Source: an uncultured Bacilli bacterium
GTDB taxonomy: Bacteria; Bacillota_I; Bacilli_A; RF39; UBA660
Direction: 5' to 3'
Assembly (NCBI GenBank): GCA_947628725.1
Contig: CANRAQ010000055.1
Span: 1 to 6,256 of the forward strand
DNA: 6,256 bases
Within the stretch, counting starts at the first letter, position 1, and every line of letters starts with the position of its first letter. Both the position numbers and the translations under genes were made by a program. Positions 1 to 5,516 of this stretch are shown piece by piece. The notes below the pieces were generated by a model that saw nothing but the letters and a program-made list of their open reading frames with translations, was not told the origin of the DNA and did no database searches.

Positions 1-1
1 A

Positions 2-328
2 TTAGATTAAACCAGCATTTTTTAAAGTATTCCAAATACATGAATAACTTCTCTTACCATAAAAATTACAGAATTTTCTAATGGATACATTACTTCTCTT
101 ATATAAGTCAATTATATATTGTCTTTCTTCTTCACTTATAGTGTTTTTAGGTTGTCTATTCTTATTACCATGAACCATTCTAATAGTACCATTTAATATT
201 TCCTTTTTTAATTTTAAAAGATATTTTTCATGGTAACCTGTTATTCGTGCTATTTCTTTATAATTTAAGTAAGTTTCTCCATTAAGTGAAGCCTTAATTA
301 ATGCTACGGCATCCTCTTTTCTACTCAT
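2..328 (-). CDS. Small helix-turn-helix protein resembling a transposase N-terminus
   Basis: This is a 108-aa basic protein with two HTH-like segments: residues 21-44 (YKEIARITGYHEKYLLKLKK) and 82-108 (ending NTLKNAGLI). Between them is a linker, MVHGNKNRQPKNTI, at 51-64. The pattern HTH, then 'HGN+xRxP', then 'ISEEE...I..LY', then a second HTH resembles the front half of ISNCY/IS1202-like transposases as I remember them. The DDE/integrase catalytic domain that should follow is absent, because TAA ends the frame at 2-4. The ATG at 328 is preferred because GGTGA sits 5 nt upstream, the same weak ribosome site used by tsaE. A longer reading from TTG at 358 has no such site. It lies 60 bp after metK, on the same strand. 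It could be a stand-alone DNA-binding protein, orfA of an element continuing beyond the edge, or a decayed transposase. Family assignment is an inference from motifs. Confidence 0.6.
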   Translation of the reverse strand: MSRKEDAVALIKASLNGETYLNYKEIARITGYHEKYLLKLKKEILNGTIRMVHGNKNRQPKNTISEEERQYIIDLYKRSNVSIRKFCNFYGKRSYSCIWNTLKNAGLI

Positions 329-344
329 AACAATCACCATACTA

Positions 345-373
345 AATATATCACACAAGTAATTATTTTACAA
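345..373 (-). promoter_or_regulatory. Possible promoter of the HTH gene
   Basis: TTGTAA (368-373) and TATATT (345-350) are separated by 17 bp, matching the sigma-A consensus at 4/6 and 5/6 positions. The start of transcription would fall near 338, placing the GGTGA ribosome site at the very 5' end of the message. The match is modest in such A+T-rich DNA. Readthrough from metK is an alternative, since no terminator is visible after metK. Confidence 0.35.
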
Positions 374-388
374 GATTAATCCAAAAAT

Positions 389-1534
389 TTAAACAAACTT
401 TTTAATGACATCTACTTTGTCTAACTTTTCCCAAGGTAAGTTATCCTTACCAAAATGTCCAAAGCATGTAGTTAAATGATATATAGGTTGTCTTAAATCT
501 AATTCATCAATTATATTTTTTGGTTCAAAATTAAATACTTTATTAATTATATCTAATATCTTTTCTTCATCTATTTTATTTGTATTATATGTATTTATAT
601 ATAGTGAAATTGGTTTAGAAACACCTATTGCATATGATACTTGAATCTCAATCTTATCACATAATCCAGCAGCAACTATGTTTTTTGCTACATATCTTGC
701 ATAATATGAAGCACTTCTATCAACTTTAGTATAATCTTTACCAGAATATGCTCCTCCACCATGAGGACAAGATCCACCATATGTATCAACAATTATTTTT
801 CTTCCAGTTAGACCACTATCTGCAATTGGTCCACCTAAAACAAATCTTCCTGTAGGATTTATATAATATTTTGTATCCTCATTAACTAAATCTTTAGGAA
901 TTGTTGAGTCTATTACATATTTTTTTACGTCTTCTCTAACCTTTTCTATACTTACAGTATCATCATGTTGAGTTGAAACAACTACTGCATCAATATATTT
1001 TGGTTTATCATCTTCATATGCAACTGTTACTTGAGTTTTTCCATCTGGTCTCAAATATGGTATCTCTTTATTTTTATAAACTTCTGTTAATTTTTTAGAT
1101 AGTTTACTAGCATACATTATAGGCATTGGCATATATTCCTTTGTTTCATTGCATGCATAACCAAACATTATTCCTTGATCTCCAGCACCCAATTCATTAC
1201 TATCATATGAATTGTCAACACCCATTGATATATCAGGTGATTGACTACTTATATTTAGTGAAATATTTATATTATCACCATTAAAACCTAGTTCATCACT
1301 GTCGTATCCAATATTTTTTACAGTATCACGAACTATCTTTTCTAAATCAACTGTTTTACTACTTGTAATTTCTCCCATTACAACAATTCCGTTTTTATTT
1401 GCGCATGTCTCACACGCAACTCTAGCATATTTATCTTCCTTTAAATATGCGTCTAATATATTATCAGATACTTGATCACATAATTTATCTGGATGACCAG
1501 GAGTAACTGATTCAGATGTAAATAATTTTAACAT
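389..1534 (-). CDS. metK: S-adenosylmethionine synthase (methionine adenosyltransferase)
   Basis: MetK makes S-adenosylmethionine from methionine and ATP in the cytosol, releasing phosphate and pyrophosphate; SAM is the cell's main methyl donor. The 381-aa length is normal for the family. Signatures run along the protein: GHPDK at 13-17 (His14, Asp16 and Lys17 of the ATP/metal site), Glu42, QSPDISMGVD at 98-107 (the mobile loop region), GAGDQGIMFGYA at 117-128, PDGKTQVT at 163-170, NPTGRFVLGGP at 226-236, TGRK at 243-246, GGGAYSGKD at 259-267 and KVDRSA at 270-275. All key residues I can place are present. The ATG start has a strong GGAGG site seven bases upstream. It sits 36 bp after the small membrane-protein gene with no promoter between, so the two are probably co-transcribed. 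No SAM riboswitch is visible in that gap or in the short operon leader. No clear terminator follows. Confidence 0.98.
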   Translation of the reverse strand: MLKLFTSESVTPGHPDKLCDQVSDNILDAYLKEDKYARVACETCANKNGIVVMGEITSSKTVDLEKIVRDTVKNIGYDSDELGFNGDNINISLNISSQSPDISMGVDNSYDSNELGAGDQGIMFGYACNETKEYMPMPIMYASKLSKKLTEVYKNKEIPYLRPDGKTQVTVAYEDDKPKYIDAVVVSTQHDDTVSIEKVREDVKKYVIDSTIPKDLVNEDTKYYINPTGRFVLGGPIADSGLTGRKIIVDTYGGSCPHGGGAYSGKDYTKVDRSASYYARYVAKNIVAAGLCDKIEIQVSYAIGVSKPISLYINTYNTNKIDEEKILDIINKVFNFEPKNIIDELDLRQPIYHLTTCFGHFGKDNLPWEKLDKVDVIKKFV

Positions 1535-1570
1535 AATATAACCTCCCTACTAAAATTAAATACTACAATA

Positions 1571-1879
1571 TTATCTTTTTCTTATAAATGTTCTTGTAAC
1601 ATAGAATAAGAATATTACCATTAAACCAACATATATCCATATAAATATAGTTAATAATAGTCCATTCATATATCTATCTAGTAAATCTGGTATTGAGCCA
1701 GGGAATATATTTACTACCCATGTGTGAAACCCTTTTATACCTATATTAGCTGATATATAATTCAACAATCTTAAAAATATATCTATGATTGCTACTGCAT
1801 AAACTGTCTTAGAAAAAGTTCTAAACCAACAAAATGCAAATATTATTAAAGCTAAAATAATTACCGCATCTAAATACAT
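1571..1879 (-). CDS. Small integral membrane protein of unknown function
   Basis: I do not recognise this 102-aa protein as a named family. Hydrophobic segments are at residues 3-19 and 72-95, both clearly membrane-spanning. A third, at about 24-45 (TVYAVAIIDIFLRLLNYISA), could be a helix in or along the membrane. The tail RTFIRKR is positively charged and so probably cytoplasmic. The middle, 46-71, is a more polar stretch containing FHTWVVNIFPGSIPDLLDRY. No signal-peptide cleavage site or catalytic motif is evident. It was considered as YggT-like because of its small size and two membrane segments, but the YggT proline/arginine motifs are not there. The ATG start has a good GAGGTGG ribosome site 4 nt upstream. 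It is the first gene of a two-gene unit with metK, under a strong promoter, which argues that it is a real expressed gene. Confidence 0.8.
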   Translation of the reverse strand: MYLDAVIILALIIFAFCWFRTFSKTVYAVAIIDIFLRLLNYISANIGIKGFHTWVVNIFPGSIPDLLDRYMNGLLLTIFIWIYVGLMVIFLFYVTRTFIRKR

Positions 1880-1904
1880 ATAACCACCTCTATACTACAT
1901 TAAA

Positions 1905-1933
1905 ATTATAACACATATAATATCCAATCTCAA
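1905..1933 (-). promoter_or_regulatory. Promoter for the membrane-protein gene and metK
   Basis: The -35 box TTGAGA (1928-1933) and the perfect -10 box TATAAT (1905-1910) are 17 bp apart. TG lies one base ahead of the -10 box, giving an extended -10. Transcription should start near 1898, leaving a leader of only about 20 nt before the ATG at 1879. It lies directly after the rplT terminator, so the two operons look cleanly separated. Confidence 0.8.
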
Positions 1934-1955
1934 TATATTATTTTAATTTGGCAAC

Positions 1956-1983
1956 AAAAAAACTATCAACTTTCGTTAATAGT
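1956..1983 (-). terminator. Rho-independent terminator of infC-rpmI-rplT
   Basis: In the transcript, ACUAUUAAC pairs with GUUGAUAGU in a 9-bp stem (one G-U wobble), closed by a GAAA tetraloop and followed by a run of seven U. The stem begins 6 nt after the rplT stop codon. This is a clear intrinsic terminator closing the ribosomal operon. Confidence 0.88.
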
Positions 1984-1989
1984 CATTTA

Positions 1990-2535
1990 TTATTTTAAAG
2001 CATCTAATAATTCTGCTTTTTTCATTGTTGTATATCCCTCGATGTTCTTTTCTTTAGCTAACTTTTTAAGTTCAGCAACAGTTAATTTAGATAAATCTTC
2101 TTTATTAGTCTTTGTTGCTGTTTTCTTTGTTTCTTCTTTTTCAACTTTTTCTACTTTAACTTCTTGTTTAACTACTTTTCCTTCAAGTCCAGATTTAGCA
2201 ACTTTAACTAAATTAGTAAATGCTTTTGGGTTATCTATAGCGATTTCACTTAACATCTTTCTATTTATAGTAACTCCTGCTTTATTTAAACCTGAAATGA
2301 ATTTTGAATAACTTATATCATTCATGCGACATGCAGCATTAATTCTTGTAATCCATAATTTACGCATTTCTCTTTTATTTTGTTTTCTATCTCTGTAAGC
2401 ATATTTTAATGAATGCATAACTTGTTCTTTAGCAGTTTTATAAAGTTTATGTTTACTTCCAAAGTAGCCTCTAGATAATTTTAATACTTTTTTTCTTCTA
2501 TTTTTGTGGATATTTCCACCCTTTACTCTTGCCAT
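1990..2535 (-). CDS. rplT: 50S ribosomal protein L20 with a C-terminal Rho_N-like extension
   Basis: Residues 1-118 are a normal L20, which binds 23S rRNA early in large-subunit assembly. The basic N-terminus (MARVKGG..., KNRRKKVLKLSRGYFG) and WITRINAACR at 61-70 are typical, and the family usually ends near residue 118. Here the protein continues to 181 aa. Residues 119-146 form a charged linker rich in Lys, Glu, Val and Thr. Residues 147-181 (DLSKLTVAELKKLAKEKN, then IEGYTTMKKAELLDALK) match the Rho_N/SAP-like fold of transcription terminator Rho, with its 'LtvaELkklAkek.I.gy..mkKaeLl.aL' pattern. In B. subtilis L20 represses this operon through the leader RNA, and a similar leader precedes infC here. 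The start ATG has AAGGAGG seven bases upstream. It is the last gene of infC-rpmI-rplT, 19 bp after rpmI. The fusion is seen in sequence; its role is unknown. Confidence 0.96.
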   Translation of the reverse strand: MARVKGGNIHKNRRKKVLKLSRGYFGSKHKLYKTAKEQVMHSLKYAYRDRKQNKREMRKLWITRINAACRMNDISYSKFISGLNKAGVTINRKMLSEIAIDNPKAFTNLVKVAKSGLEGKVVKQEVKVEKVEKEETKKTATKTNKEDLSKLTVAELKKLAKEKNIEGYTTMKKAELLDALK

Positions 2536-2554
2536 ATTATGTCCTCCTTATTAA

Positions 2555-2746
2555 TTAAAATTGTACTTTTTTTAATCTGTTTGCATCTGCTTTATTTAAT
2601 TGTGATGCTTTTCTTCCACATCTATTTGATGCAGCATTCTTCTTTCCAGTATTGTGTCTTGTTCCTGGATGACCTATTTTAATAGATCCACCATCTCTTA
2701 CATTTAAAACTTTTTGAGTTCCTTTGTGTGATTTAATTTTTGGCAT
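2555..2746 (-). CDS. rpmI: 50S ribosomal protein L35
   Basis: This is a 63-aa, very basic protein that begins MPKIKSHKGTQKV, the usual L35 opening. It continues with the family's glycine/histidine stretch (GGSIKIGHPGTRHNT) and a Lys/Arg-rich second half ending LNKADANRLKKVQF. Length is normal (about 62-66 aa). The middle is more divergent than in Bacillus. L35 is a small component of the large ribosomal subunit. Its ribosome site AGGAGG (2753-2758) overlaps the TAG stop of infC, leaving a 10-bp intergenic gap, so translation of the two genes is probably coupled. This is the conserved middle gene of infC-rpmI-rplT. Confidence 0.95.
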   Translation of the reverse strand: MPKIKSHKGTQKVLNVRDGGSIKIGHPGTRHNTGKKNAASNRCGRKASQLNKADANRLKKVQF

Positions 2747-2756
2747 ATTATTCCTC

Positions 2757-3287
2757 CTATTTCTCTTTTTTTGGCATAAGAATCATCGTCATGTTTCTAC
2801 CTTCCAAAACAGGTTTTTGCTCAATATCAGCAACATTAGATAATGCTTCTGCAAATTTTAGTAGTACATCTCTACCAATTTCTGTATGAGCCATCTCTCT
2901 ACCTTTAAATCTTATTGAAGCTTTTACCTTATGTCCTTTTTCTAAATATTTACTAGAATTTTTTACCCTAGTATTAAAGTCATGAATATCTATTGTAACA
3001 GAAAGACGATATTCTTTCATTTCTAGATTTGCTTCTCTTTGCTTTTTTATATTTTCTTTTTGTTTTTTCTTATTTTCATATTTAAACTTATTGTAATCCA
3101 TTACCTTACAAACTGGTGGATTACCATTTGGATTAATCATAACAAGATCAAATCCTGCATAGGTAGACAAAGTGATAGCATCTTTAATAGATTTAATTCC
3201 TAATTGTTCACCGTTTGGACCAATAACCATAACTTCTTTGGCATGAATTTGTTCATTAATAAACAAATCTCTTTCTCTGTTTGCGAT
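2757..3287 (-). CDS. infC: Translation initiation factor IF-3, probable AUC start
   Basis: IF-3 binds the 30S subunit, keeps it apart from 50S and checks start codon and initiator tRNA. The 176-aa protein has the N-domain (FINEQIHAKEVMVIGPNGEQLG, about residues 9-30; PPVCKVMDYNKFKYE, 57-71), a lysine-rich linker (72-90) and the C-domain (MKEYRLSVTIDIHDFNTR at 90-107, then KASIRFKGREMAHTEIG, and MILMPKKEK at the end). The start was chosen from the ribosome site: AGGAGG at 3296-3301 is 8 nt from an in-frame AUC at 3285-3287. The alternative GTG at 3294-3296 overlaps that same AGGAGG and so cannot use it. Unusual AUU/AUC starts are known for infC (AUU in E. coli and Geobacillus stearothermophilus) and let IF-3 repress its own synthesis. 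It is the first gene of the ribosomal operon, under an attenuated leader. Confidence 0.95.
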   Translation of the reverse strand: MANRERDLFINEQIHAKEVMVIGPNGEQLGIKSIKDAITLSTYAGFDLVMINPNGNPPVCKVMDYNKFKYENKKKQKENIKKQREANLEMKEYRLSVTIDIHDFNTRVKNSSKYLEKGHKVKASIRFKGREMAHTEIGRDVLLKFAEALSNVADIEQKPVLEGRNMTMILMPKKEK

Positions 3288-3295
3288 AACAAACA

Positions 3296-3301
3296 CCTCC
3301 T
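3296..3301 (-). promoter_or_regulatory. Ribosome binding site deciding the infC start
   Basis: This is a perfect AGGAGG. Its 3' end is 8 nt before AUC at 3287, which is ideal spacing. The GTG at 3294-3296 begins with the last base of this motif and is therefore not a plausible start. No ATG lies in frame near here. Confidence 0.75.
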
Positions 3302-3302
3302 A

Positions 3303-3433
3303 ATATCTTATACCATGAAAAAAGTGCATACAAGAGTATCCACTTAAACCTCAAAATTCAAAAATTTATTGGCATTTTACCCATCACTTAAGCAATCGGG
3401 TGGATGTGGATACATCGCTTTCCTTTTTCATAT
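3303..3433 (-). promoter_or_regulatory. L20-type leader of infC-rpmI-rplT (transcription attenuator)
   Basis: This is the 5' untranslated RNA between the consensus promoter and infC. A stem forms between AAGCGAU (3414-3420) and AUUGCUU (3390-3396). Its loop contains GUAUCCAC (3406-3413), exactly complementary to GUGGAUAC (3336-3343), the 5' arm of the downstream terminator, so pairing of the two would be an antiterminator. The loop also has ACCC (3398-3401), which can pair with GGGU (3379-3382) beyond the stem, a pseudoknot. Position, gene context and layout match the Firmicutes ribosomal protein L20 leader, in which L20 binding mimics its 23S rRNA site and favours termination. Family assignment rests on context and remembered layout; the pairings are seen in the sequence. 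Confidence 0.82.
3318..3345 (-). terminator. Attenuator terminator in the infC leader
   Basis: In the transcript, AAGUGGAUAC pairs with GUAUGCACUU around a UCUU loop (10-position stem with one G-G mismatch), followed by UUUUUU. It ends 22 nt before the infC ribosome site. The 5' arm can instead pair with 3406-3413, making this a conditional terminator. Confidence 0.83.
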
Positions 3434-3439
3434 GTATTG

Positions 3440-3468
3440 ATTATACATTTAAATTATTAATTTGTCAA
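3440..3468 (-). promoter_or_regulatory. Consensus sigma-A promoter of infC-rpmI-rplT
   Basis: TTGACA (3463-3468) and TATAAT (3440-3445) are both perfect and exactly 17 bp apart, the strongest promoter in the window. Transcription should begin near 3433. The -35 box lies only 19 bp beyond the tsaD stop codon. A strong constitutive promoter fits a ribosomal operon whose output is then set by the leader attenuator. Confidence 0.92.
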
Positions 3469-3487
3469 TAGTTTGAACTTAAATAAT

Positions 3488-4492
3488 CTAAAATAAACTG
3501 GTATTTGCAGTTGCTTTTAAATCTATATTGGCTTTAATATTATTTATATATGCATAATAACCAGCTGTTGCTATCATAGCAGCATTATCTGTACAATATT
3601 TTATATGTGGTATAGTTAAATTTATTCCATTTTCTTTACAAAGTTCAGTAAAAGTATCTCTTATACCTTTATTTGCTGATACACCTCCAGCAATTATAAG
3701 ATTTTTTACATTATATTCTTCTAATGCCCTCATAGTTTTCTTTGACAATATCTTTACTACTCTATTTTGAAATGAGCACGCTAAATCTTGTTTTGCTATT
3801 TTATTACCTCTTTGCTCTTCATTATGTACTAAATTTATAACCGCACTCTTTAATCCACTAAAACTAAAATTATATGTTTCATCATCAAGTGGTAAAGGAA
3901 GTGTATAGGTATCATTACCCTCATTTGCTAATTTATCAACTAAAGGGCCACCTGGATATGGTACCCCAAGAACTCGCGCAACTTTATCGTAACATTCACC
4001 TACCGCATCATCTAAAGTACCACCTATTTTTTTAAATGAGTAATCTTTATCCATATATATCAAATCTGTATGTCCACCTGATATTACAAGCGCTATTAAT
4101 GGGAATTCCATTTTAGAAACTAAATTGTTGGCATATATATGTCCTGCAATATGATGAACAGGAATCAATGGTTTATTATATATATAAGATAATGTTGTTG
4201 CCGCACCAACTCCAACTAAAAGGCATCCTATAAGTCCTGGTCCATATGTTACCGCTATAGCATCTATCTGTTCCATAGTCATATTTGCTTTTTTTAGACA
4301 TTCTTCTATTACTATAGTGATATTTTCAACATGCATTCTACTTGCAATTTCTGGAACAACACCACCATAAGTAGAATGAGTATCCATTTGTGATAATACC
4401 ACTGTCGATATATCTTCGCAACCATTTTTTACTATGGATACACTAGTCTCATCACAACTGCTTTCTATTCCTAAAATATAAGTATCCCTCAT
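3488..4492 (-). CDS. tsaD: tRNA N6-threonylcarbamoyltransferase TsaD
   Basis: TsaD transfers the threonylcarbamoyl group from threonylcarbamoyl-AMP to A37 of ANN-decoding tRNAs, making t6A, together with TsaB and TsaE; TsaC supplies the intermediate and is not in this window. The 334-aa protein opens with ILGIESSCDETSVSIV and has GGVVPEIASR, then HHIAGHIYANN with the metal-binding His-x3-His pair (about 114 and 118), SGGHTDL at 138-144, LDDAVGECYDKVAR, PYPGGP, NFSFSGLKSAV, AGGVSANKGIR and CTDNAAMIA near the end, whose Asp completes the metal site. Length is normal. ATG at 4492 was chosen because AGGTGA lies 5 nt upstream; a GTG at 4501, three codons earlier, overlaps rimI by 8 nt and has no good site. 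It is the last gene of the tsaE-tsaB-rimI-tsaD operon, directly against the infC promoter, with no terminator between. Confidence 0.97.
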   Translation of the reverse strand: MRDTYILGIESSCDETSVSIVKNGCEDISTVVLSQMDTHSTYGGVVPEIASRMHVENITIVIEECLKKANMTMEQIDAIAVTYGPGLIGCLLVGVGAATTLSYIYNKPLIPVHHIAGHIYANNLVSKMEFPLIALVISGGHTDLIYMDKDYSFKKIGGTLDDAVGECYDKVARVLGVPYPGGPLVDKLANEGNDTYTLPLPLDDETYNFSFSGLKSAVINLVHNEEQRGNKIAKQDLACSFQNRVVKILSKKTMRALEEYNVKNLIIAGGVSANKGIRDTFTELCKENGINLTIPHIKYCTDNAAMIATAGYYAYINNIKANIDLKATANTSLF

Positions 4493-4493
4493 A

Positions 4494-4898
4494 TTACTCA
4501 CCTATTTTCTTAATCATCAATATTGCATCTTCATTTTTATAATAGTTTTTTCTAATAGCCGCCTTTTTAAAACCATTCTTTTCATAAAAATTAATTGCTA
4601 TAACATTACTTTCTCTTACCTCTAAAGTAATATTACTTATATTATTATTTTCAATTACATAATTTAATAATTTAGTTGCTATACCATGATTTCTATATTT
4701 TTCATCTACAATTATGTAATCTATTTCAACCCTATCATATATTAAACTATATACTAATACTCCTTTAATAATAGAATCTTTATATGTAATGATATGCATA
4801 AAATCATTATTTAAAGAAGTACTATTAATATTAAAATCAAATGATTTTAAAAAAGAGTTTATTATATTTAAATCTTTATCGTTAAATTCTTCAATCAT
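4494..4898 (-). CDS. rimI: GNAT acetyltransferase, RimI-type (ribosomal protein S18 N-acetyltransferase)
   Basis: This is a 134-aa GNAT-fold enzyme. The acetyl-CoA-binding loop is at 66-74 (EKYRNHGIA, the R-x-x-G-x-A pattern). The second half carries the RimI hallmarks LEVRESN at 92-98 with the probable catalytic base Glu93, FYEKNGF at 104-110 with the general-acid Tyr105, then RKNYY and EDAILM at 116-128. In E. coli RimI acetylates the N-terminal alanine of ribosomal protein S18; homologues in other bacteria may be broader. Its position between tsaB and tsaD is a widespread arrangement and strengthens the call over a generic GNAT. The ATG follows the tsaB TAG stop with no intervening base and has only weak purine-rich sequence upstream, so it probably depends on coupled translation. 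The N-terminal third is more divergent than the rest. Confidence 0.9.
   Translation of the reverse strand: MIEEFNDKDLNIINSFLKSFDFNINSTSLNNDFMHIITYKDSIIKGVLVYSLIYDRVEIDYIIVDEKYRNHGIATKLLNYVIENNNISNITLEVRESNVIAINFYEKNGFKKAAIRKNYYKNEDAILMIKKIGE
4498..4503 (-). promoter_or_regulatory. Ribosome binding site deciding the tsaD start
   Basis: AGGTGA lies inside the last codons of rimI, 5 nt before ATG at 4492. It overlaps the alternative GTG at 4499-4501, which therefore cannot use it. Confidence 0.6.
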
Positions 4899-5516
4899 CT
4901 AATCTTTTCTTTCCATTTTTTCTTCTGCTTCAGTAAGTTTTAAATAATTTGGGTTTAAACTATGAGGATTAACCCCATTATCATTTAAATGCTTGTATAT
5001 TATTTTTAAAATATCTATTTTAGGATTTACTGAACCGGTTATTTCATCATAAGATACTAATTCATAATCATCATTTAATTTTTCTTTTAACTCATTTAAA
5101 TTAATTAAACTATCTTTTTTAATCACTTTTAAATTTTTATCATATATTCCACTAAAGACATTTCCTCTTCTAGCATCTATCATAGGAACTATATATTTTT
5201 TTTCTGTATCTGTAGTAGCCATAAGTTCTAAACTTGATATAGGTATTATCGTTTTATTTAAAGCCCACGCAATAGTTTTAGCTACCGTTACCCCAACTCT
5301 TATACCTGTAAATGATCCAGGTCCATTGACTATAAAAATTTTATTTAAATCATTTAAAGTTATATTAGATTGTTCTATTCCATCTTTGATTATTGGCAAA
5401 ACTTTTGAAGCAATATCTTTTTCGACATATTCATGATAAAAAAAGGTTATCTTATTATTAACCCCTATAGAAATAGTAATATAACTACAAGTAGTATCTA
5501 TGAATAAAAAATTCAT
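4899..5516 (-). CDS. tsaB: t6A biosynthesis protein TsaB
   Basis: TsaB is the non-catalytic ASKHA-fold partner that dimerises with TsaD and is needed for t6A formation on tRNA. The 205-aa protein starts FLFIDTTCSYITISIG, has the family signature NGPGSFTGIRVG at 64-75, followed by TVAKTIAWAL and IPISSLE, then PMIDARRGNVFSG at 111-123, and ends with NPNYLKLTEAEEK, close to the end of Bacillus YdiC. It is somewhat shorter than Bacillus TsaB (about 229 aa), mostly in the C-terminal lobe. The usual 'NHS' ahead of 'xxxxP' in the N-terminal half reads DIAS here. Its ATG overlaps the TGA stop of tsaE in the coupling sequence ATGA, with GAGG a few bases upstream inside tsaE. rimI follows directly after its stop. 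Confidence 0.96.
   Translation of the reverse strand: MNFLFIDTTCSYITISIGVNNKITFFYHEYVEKDIASKVLPIIKDGIEQSNITLNDLNKIFIVNGPGSFTGIRVGVTVAKTIAWALNKTIIPISSLELMATTDTEKKYIVPMIDARRGNVFSGIYDKNLKVIKKDSLINLNELKEKLNDDYELVSYDEITGSVNPKIDILKIIYKHLNDNGVNPHSLNPNYLKLTEAEEKMERKD

Noticed and set aside
1535..1570. A SAM riboswitch or separate promoter ahead of metK
   Set aside because: Only 36 bp are available; apart from AGGGAGG there is no hairpin, and no paired -35/-10 boxes are convincing.
2042..2311. A plus-strand open frame of 89 codons opposite rplT
   Set aside because: It is the antisense of a certain ribosomal protein gene, has low-complexity Ser/Phe/Leu composition mirroring the Lys/Glu-rich tail of L20, and has no ribosome site or promoter.
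3288..3296. Three extra N-terminal codons for infC from GTG
   Set aside because: The GTG overlaps the only good ribosome site; the AUC at 3287 has ideal spacing. Kept as an alternative in the gene entry.
3386..3431. A possible 15-codon leader peptide in the infC leader (ATG at 3431, TGA at 3386-3388)
   Set aside because: It would start about 2 nt from the predicted transcription start with no ribosome site, and the bases are better explained by the L20 leader stem, loop and pseudoknot.
5513..5516. Mycoplasma genetic code (TGA as tryptophan), suggested by the A+T bias and 5S form
   Set aside because: TGA ends tsaE at the expected family length in an ATGA overlap with tsaB, and tryptophan in MetK at residue 368 is encoded by TGG.
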